From positions 1 through 11,759 of the forward strand of contig PCCJ01000082.1 of assembly GCA_002731665.1 (NCBI GenBank): 11,759 bases of DNA, in the 5' to 3' direction. This DNA is from Actinomycetota bacterium. Its GTDB lineage: Bacteria > Actinomycetota > Acidimicrobiia > Acidimicrobiales > Poriferisodaliceae. Shown piece by piece: positions 6,418-11,759 of the stretch. Below the pieces are notes generated by a model, which was not told the DNA's origin, made no database searches, and saw only the letters and a program-made list of their open reading frames with translations. Both the position numbers and the translations under genes were made by a program. Position 1 is the first letter of the stretch. Each line of letters starts with the position of its first letter.

Positions 6418-7271
6418 TCTTAACACTGGGCGTTTTTGTAGTTTCAGGACTCGGGGGACTATTGGCTTGGGGCCGTTTGGGGTCTTCGCTGCACAGAGAG
6501 CCGTGGATGAAACCTAACTATAGAGGCCAACGATTAGTTGCCGTTTCTGGAATGCTGTCTGTTCTTGTAGCTCTAGCCAGCACTGTCAGCTTAATTGTAA
6601 ATTTTCAAGATTCGTTGAGAGTCAAGCACGGAATGTCCGTACTTCTTCTCTTGGCAACGTTTTGCGTCTTAGGATTTTTTGATGACGTATCGCCTCAAGA
6701 AAGTGGTGGGGGTTTTATTGGGCACTTGAAGGCTCTGCTGCGGGAGCGAAAAATGACTTCAGGACTCTTTAAGTTAGTCGGAGGCCTTGCTATTTCAGCA
6801 ATAGCGTTAGTTGTTGCGGATGCTACTACTACTTGGGTTCAGCTAATCAGAGCTGTGTTGATCGTAGCGTGTTCGGCAAACCTACTAAACCTCTTCGACC
6901 GTGCTCCTGGCCGTGCAACAAAAGTAGGTATTGTCTGGTGGGTTGTTCTGGTCGGGTCTGTGGCCTTATGGGCGAGCCCATCAGCTCTAGTAAGCACGGC
7001 GTGGGCTTCTGCGATAGTAGGAGCGGCAGTAGGATTGATGCCTTCAGAACTTTTAGAGAGACATATGCAAGGAGACAGCGGTGTGAATGCGTTAGGAGCA
7101 ATAATAGGTTTCACGACGATCCTCGTTGCTTCAGACCGTATTGAATGGTTCCTTCTTGCCGCCCTGTTGGGCCTTAATTTATTGAGCGAAAGGGTATCTT
7201 TCAGCTCATTAATCGCAAGGAATCAAGTTTTGCGTCGCTTAGACAATATGGGATCTTCATTTCCTCGATGA
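6414..7271 (+). CDS. MraY/WecA-like polytopic membrane protein (GT4, phosphoglycosyltransferase family)
   Basis: A membrane protein of 285 residues with about eight or nine hydrophobic segments, shorter than the roughly 320-360 residues of MraY. Family marks (numbered from the GTG at 6414) are KPNYRG (33-38) after the first helix, the FDD pair (D90, D91), NLLNLFDRAPGRA (156-168), where MraY has N-x-x-N-x-x-D-G, and QGDSGVNALG (219-228), matching the GDxGS box. The histidine cluster near the C-terminus of MraY is missing, and the DG after the catalytic-type aspartate is DR. It may transfer a phospho-sugar to polyprenyl phosphate or may have lost activity. Start choice: GTG 6414 gives a GTGA overlap with the upstream stop and has GGGGGAG (6402-6408) at proper spacing; the in-frame GTG at 6408 lacks a ribosome binding site. 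Confidence 0.75.
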   Translation: MILTLGVFVVSGLGGLLAWGRLGSSLHREPWMKPNYRGQRLVAVSGMLSVLVALASTVSLIVNFQDSLRVKHGMSVLLLLATFCVLGFFDDVSPQESGGGFIGHLKALLRERKMTSGLFKLVGGLAISAIALVVADATTTWVQLIRAVLIVACSANLLNLFDRAPGRATKVGIVWWVVLVGSVALWASPSALVSTAWASAIVGAAVGLMPSELLERHMQGDSGVNALGAIIGFTTILVASDRIEWFLLAALLGLNLLSERVSFSSLIARNQVLRRLDNMGSSFPR

Positions 7272-7341
7272 AATCTGGTCAACTTTGTCTAAATTTGAAA
7301 ACCTTTACAAGAGCATGCCGAAGAAATGACTTAAGACAAGC

Positions 7342-7347
7342 TATGTT
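7342..7347 (+). promoter_or_regulatory. Weak candidate -10 element (TATGTT) for pyrG
   Basis: The 103-bp gap 7272-7374 is the longest in the window and the natural place for a pyrG promoter. TATGTT fits TANNNT and would start a transcript near the GGG at 7352-7354, giving a leader of about 20 nt that contains the GGGA ribosome binding site (7363-7366). There is no -35 box at normal spacing; the TTTACA at 7304-7309 is too far upstream. I saw no strong hairpin or terminator in this gap. Confidence 0.25.
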
Positions 7348-7374
7348 CGAAGGGAACGAGTCGGGAATTTGGAC

Positions 7375-9018
7375 ATGACCAAGCACATCTTTATCACAGG
7401 CGGCGTTGCCAGCGGGTTGGGAAAAGGGATAACGGGCTCGTCATTAGGTCGACTTCTGAAAAGTCGTGGGCTCAAGGTAACAATGCAAAAATTTGATCCC
7501 TATATAAACGTCGATCCTGGAACCATGAATCCCTTTGAGCATGGGGAGGTTTTCGTAACAGACGATGGAGGCGAAACAGATTTAGATTTAGGACACTACG
7601 AACGATTTATAGACGTACCTCTTAGCAAAGATTCAAATGCTACAACCGGATCGATTTATCAAACGGTTCTCGCAGCGGAACGCCGTGGAGAATTTCTTGG
7701 ACGAACGGTCCAAGTGATTCCTCACATTACCGATGAGATTAAACGACGTATCAACCGTCTGTCTGCGAATGATACTGATGTTGTCATTACAGAAGTGGGT
7801 GGCACCGTAGGGGATATAGAAATTCTGCCGTTCCTCGAAGCCATTAGGCAAATGCGGCTGGACGTTGGACGTGGAAATGTTTGCTACGTTCACGTGACAC
7901 TCGTGCCCTTCATAGGGCCTTCTGGTGAACAAAAAACAAAACCCACACAGCATTCAGTTACTGAACTGCGAAGTCGCGGAATTCAGCCTGATGCGGTGGT
8001 TCTTCGAAGCGAAGAGCCAATTGAACCTTCTCTGCGCGACAAAATATCACGGCTATGCGATGTCGATATCTCAGCAGTGGTTAATGCGCCAGATGTGGGA
8101 AACTTGTATGAAGTTCCCTTGATCTTGCATGACGAGGGTCTAGATGATTATGTGTGTGACATTTTGGGATTAACTGGGTTGGTTCCTGACCTATCTTCTT
8201 GGACTGACTTAGTCAACCGTATAGAAATGCTGGAAGATACGGTTCTAATAGGAGTTATTGGTAAATATGTGAGCCTCCCAGATGCGTATATGTCGGTTGT
8301 TGAATCGCTAAGACATGGTGGCTACTACCATGGAACAAAAGTCCAGCTTGAATGGATACAAGCTGAAGAAGTTGAAGGGTTGTTAGCGGCTGGTCGCCTC
8401 GGGCACCTAGACGGAATAGTTATTCCGGGAGGCTTCGGCGAGCGCGGTATTGAGGGAAAGATTGCTGCAGCTCAGTTCTCGCGTGAGAACAATATCCCAT
8501 GTCTAGGCATATGTTTAGGACTCCAGGTTATGGTCATCGATTTTTGTCGTAACAAGCTGGGGCTAGCAGGAGCGACTAGTCGGGAATTTGATTTAACAAC
8601 CCTACATCCGGTTATAGATTTAATGGAATCTCAAAAAGATGTTATTGACATGGGCGGAACTATGAGGCTCGGTGTCTATCCCGCTCGGCTGGCTGAAGGA
8701 AGTCGAATTGCTGCAATGTATGCGGATAATCTCGTATACGAAAGGCACCGCCATCGCTATGAAGTGAACAACGACTATAGGTCACCTATGGAAGCTGAAG
8801 GGCTTTTATGCAGTGGGCTTTCTCCAGATGGCAGATTAGTCGAGTTTATTGAACTTGAAAATCATCCTTTCTGGGTCGGAACTCAGGCACACCCTGAATT
8901 CAAGAGCCGCCCTGATGCGCCGGCGCCATTATTTCGGGGTCTGATTGGCGCTGCGCTAGCTCGCTCAGAAGGAAGAAATCCGCACCTGATCAAAACTCCA
9001 ATTGAGTCGGTCGACTAA
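7375..9018 (+). CDS. pyrG: CTP synthase (glutamine-hydrolysing)
   Basis: CTP synthase aminates UTP to CTP using ATP and ammonia from glutamine, in the cytosol. The 547-residue protein has both parts. The N-terminal synthase domain begins TKHIFITGG with the P-loop VASGLGKG (11-18), followed by KFDPYINVDPGTMNPFEHGE (39-58) and DLDLGHYERF (69-78). The C-terminal class I glutamine amidotransferase domain (about 290-535) has PGGFGERG (351-358), the nucleophile C380 in GICLGLQ, and H506 and E508 in QAHPEF completing the catalytic triad. Start: ATG 7375 gives the conserved MTKHIF beginning with GGGA 8 nt upstream; an in-frame TTG at 7369 would sit too close to that site. The gene is preceded by a 103-bp gap and followed 3 nt later by the NUDIX gene, in the same frame. 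Confidence 0.97.
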   Translation: MTKHIFITGGVASGLGKGITGSSLGRLLKSRGLKVTMQKFDPYINVDPGTMNPFEHGEVFVTDDGGETDLDLGHYERFIDVPLSKDSNATTGSIYQTVLAAERRGEFLGRTVQVIPHITDEIKRRINRLSANDTDVVITEVGGTVGDIEILPFLEAIRQMRLDVGRGNVCYVHVTLVPFIGPSGEQKTKPTQHSVTELRSRGIQPDAVVLRSEEPIEPSLRDKISRLCDVDISAVVNAPDVGNLYEVPLILHDEGLDDYVCDILGLTGLVPDLSSWTDLVNRIEMLEDTVLIGVIGKYVSLPDAYMSVVESLRHGGYYHGTKVQLEWIQAEEVEGLLAAGRLGHLDGIVIPGGFGERGIEGKIAAAQFSRENNIPCLGICLGLQVMVIDFCRNKLGLAGATSREFDLTTLHPVIDLMESQKDVIDMGGTMRLGVYPARLAEGSRIAAMYADNLVYERHRHRYEVNNDYRSPMEAEGLLCSGLSPDGRLVEFIELENHPFWVGTQAHPEFKSRPDAPAPLFRGLIGAALARSEGRNPHLIKTPIESVD

Positions 9019-9021
9019 ACA

Positions 9022-9597
9022 GTGTCCGATAAGTCTGGTCACGAACCACTGGTACCGTCATTTAGGATGCTTTCTGCAGAGCAGGTATTTGAAGGTTACG
9101 CCTTCGCTGTGGAGCAGACTAAGTGGGTTGATCATCTAGGTCAGGAATTCGAACGAGATGTTGTTCGACATAATGGCGCTGTTGCTATTGTTCCGATAAC
9201 AGAAGACTTAGAGCACGTTTATCTAGTACGACAGTTCAGGCCGACGATCGGCGACTGGTTACTTGAGATTCCAGCCGGACTTCGAGATATAGCAGGCGAG
9301 AATGAAATCGATACGGCTCACAGAGAGCTAATGGAAGAAGTCGGCTACTCAGCGAAGACTATGGATTATCTGATGACGCTTCGTACAGCCGTTGGATTCA
9401 GCGATGAACAAATTTCGATATTTTTAGCTTTAGGCTTGGAAGCTGGTAGTCGAGAAGCCGACGGTATTGAAGAGGAGAGTATGACCGTTGAGTGTGTCCG
9501 GTTATCGGATATCCCCATGATGATAGAAACCAAACAGCTGGTAGATGCGAAAACTATTGCCGGGTTGTCAGTGGCCTTGCATCGGCTTAATGCATAG
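9022..9597 (+). CDS. NUDIX hydrolase, ADP-ribose pyrophosphatase type
   Basis: This 191-residue enzyme is expected to split ADP-ribose or a similar nucleoside diphosphate sugar into AMP and a sugar phosphate. The Nudix region runs from PAGLRDIAGE (84-93) to RELMEEVGY (101-109), with the metal-binding REx2EExG core intact. GFSDE (125-129) after the box is typical of ADP-ribose pyrophosphatases, and NGAVAIVPI (51-59) fits the fold's first strands. It is the positional counterpart of M. tuberculosis Rv1700, an ADP-ribose pyrophosphatase downstream of pyrG. The GTG at 9022 lies 3 nt after the pyrG stop; no strong ribosome binding site is visible, so coupling to pyrG translation is likely. An internal in-frame ATG at 9067 would remove residues that still look family-like, so GTG is preferred. 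It ends 14 nt before xerD. Confidence 0.88.
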   Translation: MSDKSGHEPLVPSFRMLSAEQVFEGYAFAVEQTKWVDHLGQEFERDVVRHNGAVAIVPITEDLEHVYLVRQFRPTIGDWLLEIPAGLRDIAGENEIDTAHRELMEEVGYSAKTMDYLMTLRTAVGFSDEQISIFLALGLEAGSREADGIEEESMTVECVRLSDIPMMIETKQLVDAKTIAGLSVALHRLNA

Positions 9598-9611
9598 AGA
9601 GCAATGAGCCG

Positions 9612-10535
9612 ATGGTAGGCGATGCTTTGCCGTTGGAAGTTGAAGATTTTCTGACGTGGCTCGCGTCTGAAAAAGGACGAGCTCCCACGACTTTAAATGC
9701 TTACAGACGCGATATCACTACCTTTATCGGTTGGCTAACTAAGTATAAACTGACCCTTTCTGAAGCTGGAACGAAAGATTTAGCTAAATACATAGCTTTT
9801 CTCAAAGAGAAAGGAAGGGCTCCATCGACAGTAGCTCGAGCTACAGTCGCTGTTAGGTCCTTGTACAGATTTCTAACAATCGAAGGACTATTACCTGAGG
9901 ACCCGACAGCTGTTCTTGATGTGCCAAAAGTGCCGAAGGGCCTTCCGCGGGCTTTAAGCGAGAACCAAATAGAGGCTTTACTAGGATCTCCTCTGGGCGT
10001 TAGCCCATTAACGAAAAGAGATAGGGCAATTTTGGAAGTGCTCTATGGAGGGGGGCTTCGTATCAGTGAACTAGTTGGTTTATCACTCGGCGACATAGAT
10101 ATTGATGCATCTCTTATGCGGGTTTTAGGTAAAGGCAACCGAGAAAGAATCGTTCCAATCGGACGGCTCGCGTCAGATGCGTTGATCGATTGGCTTGGTA
10201 GCAGCGGTCGACCGGTGTTAAGTCCTGAAGTGTGGGCGTCTCGAGAAGCTGAAACTGCAGTGTTTCTTAATGCCAGAGGTGGTCGGTTAAGTCGACAGGG
10301 CGCATGGTTAGTCGTCAGAGGACATGGCGACAATGTCGGATTGGGACCTGAGCTGACCCCCCATGTTCTTCGGCATTCCTGTGCTACTCATATGCTTAAC
10401 CACGGTGCCGATATTCGAACTGTCCAAGAACTACTGGGACATATTTCCATTACCAGCACGCAACGGTACACCTTAGTAAGTCAACAAGTGCTTCGCGACG
10501 TTTATGACTCAGCTCACCCTAGGGCGCAACTTTGA
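9612..10535 (+). CDS. xerD: Site-specific tyrosine recombinase XerD
   Basis: A 307-residue tyrosine recombinase of Xer length; with its XerC partner it would resolve chromosome dimers at dif during division. It has a SAM-like core-binding N-terminal domain (about 7-95, including KGRAPTTLNAYRRDI at 21-35) and a catalytic domain (about 113-295). All active-site residues can be placed: R150 (GGGLRISEL), K174 (LGKGNRER), H251 and R254 (PHVLRHS), H277 (ELLGHISI) and the nucleophile Y286 (STQRYTLV). The conserved neighbourhood (pyrG, NUDIX, then xerD) and the standard length argue for a housekeeping Xer enzyme rather than a phage or integron integrase. I assign XerD rather than XerC from this context. 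No dif-like site was noticed in the window. The ATG at 9612 lies 14 nt after the NUDIX stop, with only a weak ribosome binding site. Confidence 0.92.
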   Translation: MVGDALPLEVEDFLTWLASEKGRAPTTLNAYRRDITTFIGWLTKYKLTLSEAGTKDLAKYIAFLKEKGRAPSTVARATVAVRSLYRFLTIEGLLPEDPTAVLDVPKVPKGLPRALSENQIEALLGSPLGVSPLTKRDRAILEVLYGGGLRISELVGLSLGDIDIDASLMRVLGKGNRERIVPIGRLASDALIDWLGSSGRPVLSPEVWASREAETAVFLNARGGRLSRQGAWLVVRGHGDNVGLGPELTPHVLRHSCATHMLNHGADIRTVQELLGHISITSTQRYTLVSQQVLRDVYDSAHPRAQL

Positions 10536-10546
10536 AGTCTAAGAAG

Positions 10547-10552
10547 TAATAT
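10547..10552 (+). promoter_or_regulatory. Possible -10 element (TAATAT) for a leaderless HD-gene transcript
   Basis: TAATAT is a close match to the TATAAT -10 consensus. It ends 7 nt before the ATG at 10560, which would make that ATG the first codon of a leaderless transcript. The 24-bp gap after xerD holds no ribosome binding site at proper spacing, in line with this. No -35 box is seen upstream, within the end of xerD. It repeats the geometry found before tlyA. Confidence 0.4.
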
Positions 10553-10559
10553 TTGGCTA

Positions 10560-11096
10560 ATGCGACGTTCAGCACTTCATCTTCCTCTTCGTTTTCTTGA
10601 GACGGTCCGAAAGCCCAAGCTGCATGAAATAGATGATTCATGGGCTCATTCGAAGTTGTCACCGTCGGAGATAGAGCTATGGGTAAATATGGGCTCGGCT
10701 GACCGACGCCACTGCATAAGCGTCGCCAAGAATGTGGAAAAAATTCTTCCTAATGACCAGGTAGTCATTAAGGCAGCGCTTTTGCATGACATTGGTAAAT
10801 CGAAAGCTTCGAGCAGCGCTTTGTTCCGCGTCTTTGCGACCGTAATCAGTTTTTTTATCACTAAGAAATTAGCTCAAGATTGGATGAATAGTCGAGTTTT
10901 AGGTAGCGAAGTGGGGCAGTACCTCTGCTATCCCAGCGTTGGCGCCGAACTCTTAAAGCTTGCTGGTAGCGATCCTTTCGTTTGTGCGTGGGCAAATGAG
11001 CATCATTTCGAACAACAAAATTGGACTGTAGATCGTTATCTAGGGAGAATTCTAGAAGAGGCCGATGAGCAGACTAATTGGAAATTGAGATTATGA
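10560..11096 (+). CDS. HD-domain protein, putative metal-dependent phosphohydrolase
   Basis: A 178-residue protein with a complete set of HD-superfamily metal ligands: H51 (DRRHCISVA), H76-D77 (ALLHDIGKSK), a downstream histidine pair H148-H149 (NEHHF) and D169 (EEADEQ). The SPSEIELWVNMGSADRRHC region ahead of the first histidine looks like the lead-in of small actinobacterial HD proteins. A hydrophobic stretch at about 88-101 (LFRVFATVISFFIT) could be a buried or membrane-touching helix. HD proteins cleave phosphate esters, often of nucleotides or cyclic dinucleotides, but nothing here reveals the substrate. There is no GYP motif of c-di-GMP phosphodiesterases and no RelA/SpoT synthetase domain. 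The ATG follows a -10-like TAATAT. The stop overlaps the next gene by ATGA, suggesting a functional pair. Confidence 0.75.
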   Translation: MRRSALHLPLRFLETVRKPKLHEIDDSWAHSKLSPSEIELWVNMGSADRRHCISVAKNVEKILPNDQVVIKAALLHDIGKSKASSSALFRVFATVISFFITKKLAQDWMNSRVLGSEVGQYLCYPSVGAELLKLAGSDPFVCAWANEHHFEQQNWTVDRYLGRILEEADEQTNWKLRL

Positions 11097-11734
11097 ACGG
11101 GACGGAACTTACTAGTCACTTACAGGCGGTCTTTCTGGAAATTCACGGAGACCGTGCTGGAACGTTTAAGGTCCCAGCGGTTGATGAATCTATATCGAAG
11201 GCTAGACAAAAAGCACGCGGGTTTATAACGCCTGAGCAACGAGTCGAATTGGCCGGAGGTCTTGAGGCATTCAGAAATTGGTTGATAGAGCGCGATCCCG
11301 AAGCAGCGGAGAGAGTTTCCGCTGGAAGGCCAGCTCCTCAAGACATCGGAACTGTTATGCACGCTGCAGAAGATTATGCAGTAGCGGAGACGTGGGAAGA
11401 CATAAATTTTGATGACGCATCGTTACTCAAATCTCGATTTGAGAAGACAGTAATTGAAACTTTGGAAGAGAGAAACCCAGGACTCAAGCGAGCCCCGTTG
11501 CGACTTCGGGACAGAAACGTTAGAACGATGCTCAGCGGTTTTTTCGTCATATTCCTGTCGTCTGGGTTCACAGCAGTTACTGGAATCGGTGCGATGCTCG
11601 GAACAGTCGTGGGAGTCTCGATCTTTGTGTTTGGATTCCGGTCATGGTGTGTTGGCGCAACACGTTCCAACATTAATGAAGTTTCAGTTTTTAAAGGCGG
11701 AAGAATCCAAAGAGATGAACGGGGCTCGCTCTAA
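11093..11734 (+). CDS. Hypothetical protein with helical cytoplasmic part and two C-terminal membrane segments
   Basis: I do not recognise this 213-residue protein. About 140 N-terminal residues are charged and look mostly helical. Within them are a KARQKARGFITPEQR stretch (37-51) and an acidic region around 90-125. Two hydrophobic segments follow (about 145-163 and 165-184), separated by only a short turn and so likely a membrane hairpin, then a short basic tail with VFKGGRIQRDERG (199-211). With this layout both termini would be on the same side of the membrane, probably the cytoplasm. The ATG at 11093 is chosen because it overlaps the HD stop as ATGA; the in-frame TTG at 11078 would lie deep inside the HD gene. 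Tight coupling to the HD gene suggests they act together, for instance with the HD enzyme near the membrane; that is inference only. Confidence 0.65.
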   Translation: MNGTELTSHLQAVFLEIHGDRAGTFKVPAVDESISKARQKARGFITPEQRVELAGGLEAFRNWLIERDPEAAERVSAGRPAPQDIGTVMHAAEDYAVAETWEDINFDDASLLKSRFEKTVIETLEERNPGLKRAPLRLRDRNVRTMLSGFFVIFLSSGFTAVTGIGAMLGTVVGVSIFVFGFRSWCVGATRSNINEVSVFKGGRIQRDERGSL

Positions 11735-11759
11735 AGTCCTAGTAAGACAGTCAAGGTCA
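11715..11759 (+). CDS. Possible start of a further gene, cut by the window end
   Basis: An ATG at 11715 opens a frame of 15 codons to the window end, overlapping the previous gene by 20 nt. The encoded peptide (MNGARSKVLVRQSRS) is too short to identify. Actinobacterial regions like this often continue with parA, scpA or scpB after xerD, but nothing visible confirms that. A start beyond the window is equally possible. Confidence 0.25.
   Translation, partial: MNGARSKVLVRQSRS

Noticed and set aside
6833..7144. Plus-strand open frame of 103 codons inside the MraY-like gene.
   Set aside because: Its Cys/Trp/Ser-rich, motif-free product looks like an out-of-frame translation, and the overlapping frame has clear family motifs.
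7340..7352. GTTCGA half-site before pyrG, considered as a LexA (SOS) box.
   Set aside because: The matching TCGAAC half-site at the right spacing is absent, and pyrG is not an SOS gene.
7696..7714. Perfect 7-bp inverted repeat with a 5-nt loop (CTTGGAC/GTCCAAG) inside pyrG.
   Set aside because: About four such 7-bp repeats with short loops are expected by chance in a sequence of this length, and it lies in conserved coding sequence.
8412..8427. Palindrome CGGAATA-GT-TATTCCG inside pyrG.
   Set aside because: It encodes the conserved DGIVIPG segment of the amidotransferase domain, so coding constraint and chance explain it.
9612..10535. The tyrosine recombinase as a sign of a mobile element.
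   Set aside because: Length, neighbours and gene order match the housekeeping XerD locus; no attachment repeats, cargo or phage genes are present.
10751..10770. Inverted repeat TAATGAC/GTCATTA with a 6-nt loop inside the HD gene.
   Set aside because: Same chance expectation as for other 7-bp repeats; it sits within the coding region with no nearby junction to regulate.

Overview
The window is a dense, all-plus-strand stretch of bacterial core genome. It most likely comes from an actinobacterium of moderate to low GC, by eye in the 40s percent. The gene order (HAD phosphatase, tlyA, nadK, recN, steA, steB/mctB-like, pyrG, NUDIX, xerD) matches the order I know from Mycobacterium tuberculosis (Rv1692 to Rv1701). 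The protein motifs are actinobacterial in flavour, but the base composition is much lower than in mycobacteria or streptomycetes. A marine or freshwater Acidimicrobiia-like lineage would fit; that is inference, not something read directly from the sequence.

Layout. Positions 1-279 hold the 3' end of a HAD-family phosphatase. A 79-bp gap follows, with a hairpin and a -10-like element placed exactly where a leaderless tlyA transcript would start. From 359 to 7271 six further genes follow tlyA with overlaps of 1-10 nt or a 6-nt gap: nadK, recN, steA, steB, a family-2 glycosyltransferase and a MraY/WecA-like polytopic membrane protein. This reads as one operon. A 103-bp gap precedes pyrG (CTP synthase). 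It is followed closely by a NUDIX ADP-ribose pyrophosphatase and xerD. After a 24-bp gap with another leaderless-type -10 element come an HD-domain phosphohydrolase and an unrecognised protein with two C-terminal membrane segments. A further reading frame may start at 11715 and run off the end. No gene-free stretch exceeds about 105 bases. I saw no RNA genes, insertion sequences, CRISPR arrays or phage genes.

How the genes may work together. The first operon mixes ribosomal RNA methylation (TlyA), NADP supply (NadK) and DNA break repair (RecN) with a cell-envelope and cytokinesis block: SteA, SteB, a GT2 glycosyltransferase and a MraY-like protein. SteA and SteB form a membrane pair that controls septal wall cleavage in Corynebacterium. 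The GT2 and MraY-like genes next to them could make or modify a polyprenyl-linked glycan coupled to division. That four-gene block is the part of the window most likely to hold undescribed biology. The second block covers nucleotide metabolism (PyrG, NUDIX) and chromosome dimer resolution (XerD). The last two complete genes form a coupled pair of unknown role.
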